This document shows, piece after piece, positions 35,399 through 43,870 of a stretch of DNA of 64,000 bases. Origin of the DNA: Pseudomonas frederiksbergensis (GTDB lineage: Bacteria; Pseudomonadota; Gammaproteobacteria; Pseudomonadales; Pseudomonadaceae). The stretch is taken from positions 964,187-1,028,186 of the forward strand of contig NZ_MOBM01000039.1 in assembly GCF_003732275.1 (NCBI RefSeq), written 5' to 3'. The first letter of the stretch is position 1; the number at the start of each line of letters is the position of its first letter. Below the pieces are notes generated by a model. It saw only the letters and a list, made by a program, of their open reading frames with translations, ran no database searches and was not told the DNA's origin. A program made the position numbers and the translations under genes.

Positions 35399-35668
35399 AT
35401 GACGATTTTTCAACGCTGCCATATGGCGGCCACGCCGAAGGCATGCCCGAAAAAAATTACTTGGGCATCACGTGGACTGTGGGTTCACGACGGCCAACCC
35501 TCCGGTATTGACGACTTCCTGCTCATGCAGCGGGTCGGCATTTTCGACGGGCTGACGGCGCTGCGCGGTAGAGAGCACCAGCGCTTGCCCGCGGACCAGC
35601 CATCTATAAGCACCACCAAACTGTGCGCGGTTCGAGCGAGGCTGGAACCACTTCAGGAGGCCGTATGA
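35399..35668 (+). CDS. Small hypothetical protein upstream of the primase gene
   Basis: An 89-residue frame with AAGG before its ATG and a stop codon overlapping the primase start (ATGA). The overlap suggests real translation and coupling. The sequence has no recognised domain; the C-terminus is CAVRARLEPLQEAV. It may be a short regulator or only a coupling leader. Confidence 0.4.
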   Translation: MTIFQRCHMAATPKACPKKITWASRGLWVHDGQPSGIDDFLLMQRVGIFDGLTALRGREHQRLPADQPSISTTKLCAVRARLEPLQEAV

Positions 35669-36534
35669 CCGACGCCTCGATCCTTTTTCGTAACGCCCTG
35701 CAAACGGTCTATGGGCAGCTCGACTGGTTACCGGTGGCGGACGGCGCAATCCATCGATTCCATGTTCCGAACGACAAACCCGGCACAGTGAACGGTTGGT
35801 ATGTGCTGTATTTGGATGGCATCGCCTCGGCCGCATTCGGTAGTTGGAAAGCGGGAGGGAAAAGCACTTGGAATAGCCGTGATTCTGCCGAGCCTCGCAG
35901 CGTTGAGCGGCTGCGTCAGCACATTGAGCAGTCCCGTCAACAGCGAACAACCGCGCAGTTCAGCCGCCAGCAGGCTACCTCTGAAGTCGCACAGCGGTGG
36001 TGGGTGAATGCCCCTCACGCCGATCCAGACCACCGTTATCTAGTCGTCAAAGCTGTACGGCCATACGGTCTGCGCCAGCGCGGCGACCATTTGTTGGTGC
36101 CTCTGTATGTCAGTGGGCAGCTGGTCAACTTGCAACGCATCTCCCTTGACGGCTCCAAGCGGTTCCTCTCCGGTGGACGGATCAGTGCCAGCTACTCGCC
36201 GCTGGGCCGCGTCGCACCGGGTCGGCCGCTGTATATCTGCGAGGGGTGGGCAACCGGAGCGACTCTCCATCGGGGAGGGTGCACCGTCGCCGTGGCCATG
36301 AACGCCGGCAACCTCAAATCGGTGGCGCTGTTACTGCGGGCCAAGTACCCCGATATCGAAATCATCATCGCAGGCGATGACGATCGACAGACGCGGGGTA
36401 ACCCTGGCCGCGCGGCGGCAATTGATGCCGCTAATGCATCTGGGGCACGGGTGAGTTTCCCCGACTGGCCCGCTGGCTCACCGGATGACCTTACTGACTT
36501 CAACGACCTTCACACCTGGAGGGCCGCCCAATGA
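35665..36534 (+). CDS. Toprim-domain primase-like protein
   Basis: A 289-residue protein. The C-terminal half carries a Toprim fold: the catalytic Glu in LYICEGWATGATLHRGG and the DxD region in IIAGDDDRQTRGNPGR. The N-terminal half (PNDKPGTVNGWYVLYLDG, FGSWKAGG) matches the zinc-free N-terminal domain of satellite-type primases. It would prime island replication together with the ATPase encoded next. The ATG at 35665 overlaps the upstream stop, and the downstream gene overlaps its own stop, so the genes form one operon. Confidence 0.85.
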   Translation: MTDASILFRNALQTVYGQLDWLPVADGAIHRFHVPNDKPGTVNGWYVLYLDGIASAAFGSWKAGGKSTWNSRDSAEPRSVERLRQHIEQSRQQRTTAQFSRQQATSEVAQRWWVNAPHADPDHRYLVVKAVRPYGLRQRGDHLLVPLYVSGQLVNLQRISLDGSKRFLSGGRISASYSPLGRVAPGRPLYICEGWATGATLHRGGCTVAVAMNAGNLKSVALLLRAKYPDIEIIIAGDDDRQTRGNPGRAAAIDAANASGARVSFPDWPAGSPDDLTDFNDLHTWRAAQ

Positions 36535-37850
36535 AGCCAGCAGACAACAGTATGACGGTTCCACTGCGACCTGATGCCAAACCGCAACTTTGGAGGGTCA
36601 ATGCCGTCAGCGCCGCCAGTATCAAACCGGTGGCCATCCGCTGGCTTTGGCCGGGTTGGTTGGCCAAAGGCAAGTTGCACATCCTTGCAGGTGCCGGCGG
36701 CACCGGGAAAACCACGTTACTGCTGAGCCTGATCTCGACCATCACCACCGGTGGACGTTGGCCGGACGGCGAGCAGTGCGAAGAAGCCGGTAATGTGCTG
36801 ATCTGGTCGAGCGAAGATGACCCAGCGGATACGCTGGTGCCACGCCTGGTTGCCGCTGGCGCCGATCGGTCACGTATTTACATTATCCAAGGTCGAATCA
36901 ACATCAGGGGCGAGGCCGACCCTTTTGATCCATCCAACGACATTGGCTTGTTGCGAGAGACAGCCCGTGAGATCGGTGGGGTGTCCCTGCTGATGCTCGA
37001 CCCGGTGGTCAGCGCCGTTAAAGGCGATATGCACAAGGCCAACGACGTTCGCCGCGGCCTGCAAGGCGTGGTGGACTTTGCCGAACAGCACCTGTGTGCG
37101 GTGATTGGTATCAGTCACTTCGCCAAAGGTGGAGCTGGCTCAACACCCGCCGATCGGGTGATCGGTTCACAGGCCTTTTCCGCATTGGCTCGGACGGTGC
37201 TGGTTGCCGCCAAACAGCAGGACTCCGATGCTCGAGTGCTGGCGCGCGCCAAGTCCAATATTGGCACCGACGAGGGCGGCGTCTCCTACACGATCGAACC
37301 TTGCACCATTGCCGGAGGTATTGAGACCACCCACGTTCTTTGGGGTGACCTCATACAAGGATCTGCTCGGGACATTCTTCGTGATGTTGAGTCGGTGGAC
37401 GATGAGTCACTCAACGACAGCGACGACCCCGCCGAAGCGCTGCGCCGTATTCTCAGCTCCGGATCACTGTCCGGAAAGGAAGCCAAGAGGCTGATGCTGG
37501 GCAACGGCTATACCCAAAAACAAATTAGGACTGCCCGCGAGCGACTCTCTGTCGTCACAGTTCGATCCGGCTTCGGAAGCGAGACGGTGACCCACTGGTC
37601 ATTGCCCCAAGCGGAAGAGGAGACTCGCCCCTACCCTGCCCTCGCGCCCTCAAAACAACAATCATGCCCACGGCAGGACATGGGCACGACTGATGAAAAA
37701 GGGCATGACTGGGATAAACCGAGTTGTTCCCCGAAGGCGCTCAGTCATAACAGTGAGCCCCTTCAAGAGTTGATGAGCCCCGTTAACGCAGATCGCTCAG
37801 AGCCGGGTTGTGCCCGCAATCACCTTGATAACGATTGGGAGGACCTTTGA
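36531..37850 (+). CDS. RecA/DnaB-like replicative ATPase (RepA-type)
   Basis: A 439-residue AAA_25/RepA-type ATPase. Walker A is in ILAGAGGTGKTTLLLSL (about 57-73), Walker B in VSLLMLDPVVSAV (about 149-161), followed by GISHFAKGG and the sensor-like RVIGSQAFSALART. The C-terminal 150 residues are polar, with a winged-helix-like segment around LSGKEAKRLMLGNGYTQKQI. It likely acts as the replicative helicase or loader of the island with the adjacent Toprim primase. Overlaps at both ends show coupling. Confidence 0.85.
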   Translation: MKPADNSMTVPLRPDAKPQLWRVNAVSAASIKPVAIRWLWPGWLAKGKLHILAGAGGTGKTTLLLSLISTITTGGRWPDGEQCEEAGNVLIWSSEDDPADTLVPRLVAAGADRSRIYIIQGRINIRGEADPFDPSNDIGLLRETAREIGGVSLLMLDPVVSAVKGDMHKANDVRRGLQGVVDFAEQHLCAVIGISHFAKGGAGSTPADRVIGSQAFSALARTVLVAAKQQDSDARVLARAKSNIGTDEGGVSYTIEPCTIAGGIETTHVLWGDLIQGSARDILRDVESVDDESLNDSDDPAEALRRILSSGSLSGKEAKRLMLGNGYTQKQIRTARERLSVVTVRSGFGSETVTHWSLPQAEEETRPYPALAPSKQQSCPRQDMGTTDEKGHDWDKPSCSPKALSHNSEPLQELMSPVNADRSEPGCARNHLDNDWEDL

Positions 37851-38140
37851 TGGCCGCTCTCGATTACCTCAAGGATCGGGGCTTAACCGCCCGCCGAACC
37901 GGCATGCGTATCCGTGTATCCCCCCTCTCGAAACTGACCGATGAGGTTCGGCGATATGTGAAACGCAACCGCTTGGCCTTGATCGCCGAACTGGTTGCTA
38001 ACGATGGCGTGGAACGGCGATGTCACTGGCAGGTGATCCGAGCAGGCAAGCCCCTGTGCATCATGCTTGGTGAGCCCCTGTCCAGGGATGAGGCACTGAG
38101 CGAGGTTCGGTGGCGATGGCCAGATGCCGACCTCCCGTAG
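37850..38140 (+). CDS. Small TubC docking-domain-like protein
   Basis: A 96-residue protein. Residues 1-50 (ALDYLKDRGLTARRTGMRIR, RYVKRNRLALIAEL) match the TubC N-terminal docking-domain fold also seen at the ends of primases in Pseudomonas islands. The rest, with WQVIRAGKPLCIML and a final WRWPDADLP, recalls the closing segment of these primase-associated proteins. Its start overlaps the ATPase stop. It probably assists the primase-helicase module. Confidence 0.65.
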   Translation: MAALDYLKDRGLTARRTGMRIRVSPLSKLTDEVRRYVKRNRLALIAELVANDGVERRCHWQVIRAGKPLCIMLGEPLSRDEALSEVRWRWPDADLP

Positions 38141-38226
38141 CGGTTCAGGCCTACAACTTGAATGCGCACAAATGCCTGGGCCGCCAGGATCCATCGACTG
38201 TTGTTGGACCACGGGAGCACCTCCTT

Positions 38227-39528
38227 ATGACCGCCTCCAAGACGCTGCACGTGATCGTTACCGACACGGAAATTCGTCGCCAGGCTGACTCAACTGTCCG
38301 CCAATTACGTGACCCGCGCTTCCCTGCTTTACGTTTTCGCTACTCCTCCATCAACCGCGCCAAAGGCTCGTGGTTTGTCGTGGTCGGTGACCAATGGGGC
38401 AAGGCCGGTAACTATCCCGATATCAACGCCAAAGCCATGCAGGCCACACTGCCGGCGATTCTGCTGCGACGGGCTGCCGAGCCGGGTGCACGCTCCACGG
38501 TCAACCGCTGGCAAACGGTCGGTGATCTGCTGGCGTGGTACCTGGAGCGCATGTCCCGTGATCGCGGTTTATCGGCCAAACGCAAAGCCAGCGCCAAGTC
38601 GGCCGTGCGCTGCCAATTACAACCCCGACTGCACACCTTGCCGTTGACTGGCCTGGACCGCGCGTCCCTGGACGAACTGTTGCTGTGGCCGATGCAGGAA
38701 CACTACGCCCTGTCGTTTGTTCGCTCGGTGTACGGCGTGTTGACCGTGGCCTTCCGTCAAGCTGCGCGACTGGGTCTGATCGTGGTCAATCCCATGGCCA
38801 GCTTGAAATTCAACGATTTTGTGCAGACACGGATCAAGCCCAAGCCGGCGCATTTGCGCGCGGAAGACCTGGAAGAGGTCTTGGCGAACCTCAGCACAGA
38901 GTTCGCGACATCCCCCGTCGGAGGCATGCTGGTGCTGATGATGCTGTGCCACGGCACCCGTTTGGGTGAAACCCGGGTGGCGCGCTGGAAGCACATCGAC
39001 CTGACCCGCCGCCACTGGTTCATCCCTGCGGACGACACCAAAACCAAGCGCGAACTCACCCTGCCCCTGACCGATCAAGTATGTGCGTTGCTGCGGCGCT
39101 ACCGACAGCACCAAGCAGACCGCGGTTATGTTGGCGCCTACCTGTTTCCCGGCCAGACGCGACAACCTTTGAGTGCGAGCAAGGCCAGCCAGGTGTTTGT
39201 TCGTTTGAGTCAGGGTAACTGGACCAGCCACGACCTGCGCAAAGTCGCCCGCACCGCCTGGATGGACCTGGGCGTGGACTACCTGGTGGGCGAGATGCTG
39301 GTCAACCATGCGATGAACACCCTGACCGCCACCTACATCCACACCAGCGCCGACACGCTGAAACGCAAGGCGTTGGAGGACTGGCATGCATGGCTGGATC
39401 AGCGAGGGTTTGCGGCGCTGCATCACGGGACAGGACCGGGACAGGTGACTTCGACAACCGTGCTGCACGCCCCTGTGCACGAGGCTCTCGGTCAATCCCA
39501 GGATCCATTGCCGAGGAGGATATTTTGA
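38227..39528 (+). CDS. Second tyrosine recombinase (integrase)
   Basis: A 433-residue integrase with an N-terminal arm/core-binding region (GSWFVVVGDQWGKAGNYPDI, then a SAM-like core domain) and a catalytic domain. Catalytic positions appear in HGTRLGETRVARWKH, TSHDLRKVARTAW and LVNHAMNTLTATYIHT. The ATG at 38227 has CTCC/GGGAGC-type sequence upstream and begins the family-like N-terminus. It is unlike the P4-type enzyme at the left edge, which suggests a second element once inserted here. Confidence 0.85.
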   Translation: MTASKTLHVIVTDTEIRRQADSTVRQLRDPRFPALRFRYSSINRAKGSWFVVVGDQWGKAGNYPDINAKAMQATLPAILLRRAAEPGARSTVNRWQTVGDLLAWYLERMSRDRGLSAKRKASAKSAVRCQLQPRLHTLPLTGLDRASLDELLLWPMQEHYALSFVRSVYGVLTVAFRQAARLGLIVVNPMASLKFNDFVQTRIKPKPAHLRAEDLEEVLANLSTEFATSPVGGMLVLMMLCHGTRLGETRVARWKHIDLTRRHWFIPADDTKTKRELTLPLTDQVCALLRRYRQHQADRGYVGAYLFPGQTRQPLSASKASQVFVRLSQGNWTSHDLRKVARTAWMDLGVDYLVGEMLVNHAMNTLTATYIHTSADTLKRKALEDWHAWLDQRGFAALHHGTGPGQVTSTTVLHAPVHEALGQSQDPLPRRIF

Positions 39529-39839
39529 CGCTGGACGAAGGCCTCATCTCCCATGCGGATCACACCTTTCGCCGCCAACAACTGACGGTGAACTGCCGAT
39601 GGTCTGACCGGCGAACCTCACGGTGCATCCCGAGCAGAGATCGCAATAGCGCAGAGGTTAATCGAACGTCTGAAGAGGCCGCGAAGGCCAACCCGGCTGG
39701 AGTCGAACCACCCAATCTGAAAAGGTACTCCTGGCCCCCACCCCCCATTGCGGGTAATTCGAGCCCCGACTTCGAACGATGTATGAGTTTTTTTGACGAC
39801 TTCCGCTTCCGCTTTCACTTATGTGTATTTGAGGTAGTT
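39529..39839. other. Intergenic region before the small terminase
   Basis: A reading frame runs through this stretch but its composition is not protein-like. It contains a C-rich run (CCCCCACCCCCC) near 39737 and a 14-base segment CCCGACTTCGAACG also found at about 9361 in the palindromic region near the RloA gene. A promoter for the terminase gene probably lies here. Confidence 0.4.
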
Positions 39840-40370
39840 ATGGCGAATCAAAAAGAGCTTGCCCAACACTTGGACTTGACCGATCGGCAAGTTCGCTACT
39901 TGCTCGCAGACGGTATCCTGCCCACCTCGCGGGGCAATGGCGGTTTAAATCTTCAGCACTGTCGCCTGGCTTACTTTCGTTACTTAAGAGGACTCAGCAG
40001 GGGCCAGGTAAAAGCGGAAGCGGGCCATCTGGTTGGGGACGGTATCGATCCCTTGGTCGAATACCATCTGATGAAAGAGAAAGTGAGGCTTACGAAGGCG
40101 CAGGCCGACGCCCAAGAGAAAAAGAACGAGGTCATGGAGCAGCAATTGATACCCGTGGAGATTGCCACTTTCGTCTTGAGCAAAGTCGCTTCGCATATCG
40201 CTTCGGTGCTTGAAACCGTGCCGCTCAAACTTCGACGTAAACATCCCGAGATGGACCCCAGGCACCTTGAGTCTCTACAGCGTGAAATTGCAGTGGCACG
40301 CAACCTGGCGGCAGAGGTAGATGAGAAACTACCGGAGTATTTGGACGAGTACTTCGAGAAATATGTCTGA
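39840..40370 (+). CDS. Phage small terminase, lambda Nu1-like
   Basis: A 176-residue protein closely resembling lambda Nu1. The N-terminal winged-helix (NQKELAQHLDLTDRQVRYLL) recognises cos-type DNA; the middle carries VRLTKAQADAQEKKNE and FVLSKVASHIASVLETVP, and the end RHLESLQREIAVARNLAAEV, all in register with Nu1. No large terminase follows. In Gram-negative PICIs a solitary terS redirects helper-phage packaging to the island genome, so this gene points to satellite behaviour. Confidence 0.88.
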   Translation: MANQKELAQHLDLTDRQVRYLLADGILPTSRGNGGLNLQHCRLAYFRYLRGLSRGQVKAEAGHLVGDGIDPLVEYHLMKEKVRLTKAQADAQEKKNEVMEQQLIPVEIATFVLSKVASHIASVLETVPLKLRRKHPEMDPRHLESLQREIAVARNLAAEVDEKLPEYLDEYFEKYV

Positions 40371-40428
40371 CCTCAGATGTTTGTTGCGAGCGAGTCGCTA
40401 GACGCATCTAGACGCCAGGTTTAAGTCG

Positions 40429-40865
40429 ATGGCTACCTTTCACGAGCGGTGGTTTCAGCCGAAAGCAGACGGTCTGCCCTATAAGCAGATCGCCCCCTTT
40501 CCACTTCCCCCTTTTCCATGCACCGCCACTCGCGACGAAGCCGTACTCAACCAATGCGTGGGTCGTGGCATTCCAGAAGTCGGACTGATCGGCGGCGGCT
40601 ACGACAAGAACTGCATGGCCTTGATCACGGCCATGAGTTTCTGCATTACAGCGCAGCGCGAGTCTGGACGGAGCGGGCTCAGGCTAAACGTGCTCGCAGG
40701 ATGGTGGTGGGCGCACGATACCCATTGGTAGCTATCGGCAACTGCAAAAGAAATGACGGGTATCGCATAGCTCAACTGAAGGCCCTTTCCAGTTGGCACG
40801 TGGAGATTCACAATAGCCATGTTTTACTACGGGCCATTATGAAGAGCGCAGAGCACCATCAATGA
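40429..40865 (+). pseudogene. Possibly frameshifted hypothetical gene upstream of hsdR
   Basis: The first frame (40429 to stop at 40731) encodes about 100 residues: ATFHERWFQPKADGLPYKQI, then CVGRGIPEVGLIGGGYDKNC. Protein-like sequence continues in another frame to 40865 (YRIAQLKALSSWHVEIHN), and that frame's stop overlaps the hsdR start as ATGA. Joining the two requires a -1 shift near 40715-40735, which fits a one-base deletion. No slippery heptamer is obvious. The family is not recognised. Confidence 0.45.
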
Positions 40866-43800
40866 GCGAGCAAAAAACCGAACGAAGCTTCATAGACAAG
40901 CTAGTTGAGCTCAAATACACCTACCGCCCAGATATCACAGACCGCGCCTCACTGGAGCGCAATTTTCGCGAAAAATTCGAGGCCCTCAACCGCGTTCGCC
41001 TCAGCGATGGCGAATTTGCGCGCCTGCTCGACGAGATCGTCACCCCCGATGTTTTCGCCGCAGCCCGCACCGTTCGCGAGCGCAATGCCTTCACCCGTGA
41101 AGATGGCACCCCACTGAACTACACCCTGGTCAACATCAAGGACTGGTGCAAAAACACTTTCGAGGTCGTCAACCAGCTGCGCATCAACACTGACAACAGT
41201 CACCACCGCTTCGATGTCCTGATCCTCATCAACGGTGTTCCGTGCGTACAAGTGGAGCTGAAGACTCTTGGCATCAGCCCACGCCGCGCCATGGAGCAGA
41301 TTGTCGAATACAAACACGACCCCGGCAACGGCTATACCAAAACCCTGCTGTGCTTTCTTCAATTATTCATCGTCAGCAACCGCACTGACACCTGGTACTT
41401 CGCCAACAATAATGCGCGCCATTTCGCGTTCAACGCCGACGAGCGTTTTCTACCCATCTATCAGTTTGCCGACGAGGCGAACAAGAAGATCACTCACATC
41501 GACAGCTTTGCCGAGACCTTCCTCGTCAAATGCACGCTCGGCCAAACACTCAGCCGCTACATGGTGCTAATTGCCAGTGAGCAAAAGCTCATGATGATGC
41601 GTCCGTATCAAATCTATGCCGTCAAGGCCATCGTGGACTGCATCCATCAAAACTGCGGCAACGGCTACATCTGGCACACCACCGGCAGCGGGAAAACGCT
41701 CACCTCCTTCAAGACCTCCACCTTACTCAAGGACAACCCTGACATCGAGAAATGCCTCTTTGTGGTGGACCGCAAAGACCTCGATCGTCAGACGCGCGAA
41801 GAGTTCAACAAGTTTCAAGAGGGCTGCGTCGAGGAGAACACCAACACCGGGGCGCTCGTGCGTCGCCTGCTTTCCGAGGACTACGCCGACAAAGTCATCG
41901 TCACCACCATCCAGAAGCTCGGCCTCGCCTTGGATGAAAACAGCAAGCGCAATAAGCAGCGCAAAAGGAACGAGCAGCTCACCTACAAAGAGCAACTGGC
42001 CCCGCTGAGCGACAAACGCATCGTCTTCATCTTTGACGAATGCCACCGATCCCAGTTTGGCGAGAACCACAAGGCAATCAAAGCGTTCTTCCCCAAGGCC
42101 CAGCTCTTCGGCTTCACCGGCACCCCCATCTTTGAGGACAATGCCTCCCGCGTTAAGGTGGAAGACCAGCAGGCCTCGTACCAAACCACGGAAGAACTCT
42201 TCCAAAAGCAGCTGCACGCCTACACCATCACTCACGCCATTGAAGACGCAAACGTTCTGCGCTTCCATATCGATTACTTCAAGCCAGAAGGCAAAAAGAT
42301 CCCCAAGTCCGGTGAAGGCCTGGCCAAGCGAGCGGTCATCGAAGCCATTCTGGCCAAGCATGACATGGCCACCGGCCAGCGCCGCTTCAATGCAATCCTC
42401 GCCACCGCCAGTATTAACGACGCCATCGAATACTACGGCCTATTTGCTGAATTGCAAAAAGCCAAGCAGCTTACCAACCCCGACTTTCAGCCATTGAATG
42501 TTGCCTGTGTTTTCTCGCCGCCCGCTGAGGGCAATGCTGATGTGAAGCAGATTCAGGAAGACCTTCCGCAGGAAAAGCAGGACAACGAAGTAGATCCAGA
42601 AGGCAAAAAAGCAGCCCTCAAGACTATCCTAGCCGACTACAACACTCGCTTTGGTACCAACCACAGCGTCAGCGAGTTCGACCTCTACTACCAGGACGTA
42701 CAAAAGCGAATCAAAGACCAGCAATGGCCTAATGCCGACCACCCGCATGCGCAGAAAATCGACATCACCATCGTGGTGGATATGCTGCTCACCGGCTTCG
42801 ACTCCAAATACTTGAACACGCTCTACGTGGACAAAAACCTCAAGCACCACGGCTTGATACAGGCCTTCTCTCGCACTAATCGCGTACTCAACGGCACCAA
42901 GCCCTACGGCAACATCCTCGACTTTCGCCAGCAGCAAGAAGCTGTGGATGTCGCCATCACCCTATTCTCTGGTGAAAAATCCGACTCGCAAGCACGCGAA
43001 ATCTGGCTGGTGGACAAGGCCCCTGTGGTTATTGAAAAACTGCAAACCGCCGTGCAAAAGCTGGATGATTTCCTGCAATCACAGGGCTTGGACTGCGCTC
43101 CAGAGGCTGTACCCAACCTCAAGGGCGACGAAGCCCGCGCTGCCTTTATCTGCCACTTCAAGGAAGTGCAGCGCCTCAAGACCCAGCTTGACCAATATAC
43201 CGATCTCACCGCGGACAACGCCGCCGCCATTGAGCACATCCTGCCAAAGGAAAATCTGCTCGGCTTTCGCGGCGCCTATCTGGAAACGGCCCAGCGCCTC
43301 AAAGCTCAGCAAGACAAGGGCGGCAAAGATGCAGATGGCCCCGTAGACGAGGTGGACCAGCTCGATTTCGAGTTCGTCCTCTTCGCCTCAGCCGTCATTG
43401 ACTACGACTATATCGTGGGGCTCATGTCCCGCTTCTCGCAGCAGGAACCTGGAAAGCAGAAGATGAGCCGCGAACAGCTCATCGGTCTGATCCAGGCCGA
43501 TGCCAAGTTTTTGAACGAGCGAGATGACATTGCCGCTTACATTGCCACCCTCAAAGCCGGAGAAGGCCTCAGCGAAACCGCTATCCGTGATGGCTACGCC
43601 CACTTCAAAAACGAAAAGGACAGTGCTGAACTCGCCACCATTGCCACAAAACATCGGCTGCCACCCGGCGCCCTGCAAGGCTTTGTGGAGGGCATCCTAC
43701 AACGCATGATCTTCGACGGCGAACAGCTTAGCGACCTTATGGCTCCGCTCGAACTCGGCTGGAAAGCCCGCACCCAAGCCGAGCTGGCCCTGATGGAAGA

Positions 43801-43870
43801 TTTGCACCCTCTGCTAACCAAACGCGCCCAAGGCCGCGACATTTCAGGACTTAGTGCGTATGAGCAGTAA
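40862..43870 (+). CDS. hsdR: Type I restriction enzyme, R subunit
   Basis: A 1002-residue motor and nuclease subunit. The PD-(D/E)xK nuclease site is Asp118, Glu132 and Lys134 (FDVLILINGVPCVQVELK). The helicase motor begins with Walker A in IWHTTGSGKTLTSF, the DEAD-type motif FIFDECHRSQFG, motif III GFTGTP, and motif VI QAFSRTNRVLNG. It translocates and cleaves unmodified DNA with HsdM and HsdS in the cytoplasm. It is first in the operon and overlaps hsdS. Confidence 0.95.
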   Translation: MSEQKTERSFIDKLVELKYTYRPDITDRASLERNFREKFEALNRVRLSDGEFARLLDEIVTPDVFAAARTVRERNAFTREDGTPLNYTLVNIKDWCKNTFEVVNQLRINTDNSHHRFDVLILINGVPCVQVELKTLGISPRRAMEQIVEYKHDPGNGYTKTLLCFLQLFIVSNRTDTWYFANNNARHFAFNADERFLPIYQFADEANKKITHIDSFAETFLVKCTLGQTLSRYMVLIASEQKLMMMRPYQIYAVKAIVDCIHQNCGNGYIWHTTGSGKTLTSFKTSTLLKDNPDIEKCLFVVDRKDLDRQTREEFNKFQEGCVEENTNTGALVRRLLSEDYADKVIVTTIQKLGLALDENSKRNKQRKRNEQLTYKEQLAPLSDKRIVFIFDECHRSQFGENHKAIKAFFPKAQLFGFTGTPIFEDNASRVKVEDQQASYQTTEELFQKQLHAYTITHAIEDANVLRFHIDYFKPEGKKIPKSGEGLAKRAVIEAILAKHDMATGQRRFNAILATASINDAIEYYGLFAELQKAKQLTNPDFQPLNVACVFSPPAEGNADVKQIQEDLPQEKQDNEVDPEGKKAALKTILADYNTRFGTNHSVSEFDLYYQDVQKRIKDQQWPNADHPHAQKIDITIVVDMLLTGFDSKYLNTLYVDKNLKHHGLIQAFSRTNRVLNGTKPYGNILDFRQQQEAVDVAITLFSGEKSDSQAREIWLVDKAPVVIEKLQTAVQKLDDFLQSQGLDCAPEAVPNLKGDEARAAFICHFKEVQRLKTQLDQYTDLTADNAAAIEHILPKENLLGFRGAYLETAQRLKAQQDKGGKDADGPVDEVDQLDFEFVLFASAVIDYDYIVGLMSRFSQQEPGKQKMSREQLIGLIQADAKFLNERDDIAAYIATLKAGEGLSETAIRDGYAHFKNEKDSAELATIATKHRLPPGALQGFVEGILQRMIFDGEQLSDLMAPLELGWKARTQAELALMEDLHPLLTKRAQGRDISGLSAYEQ

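Noticed and set aside
39690..39720. tRNA T-arm-like sequence on the minus strand (GGTTCGACTCCAGCC)
   Set aside because: No anticodon arm, D-arm or acceptor pairing is present around it, so it is not a tRNA gene.
39390..39839. N-terminal extension of the small terminase frame
   Set aside because: The upstream part overlaps the end of the second integrase and is not protein-like; Nu1 similarity begins at the ATG at 39840.
40395..40422. Short repeat CTAGACGC-AT-CTAGACGC
   Set aside because: Only two copies of eight bases; too short to support a CRISPR, iteron or attachment site.
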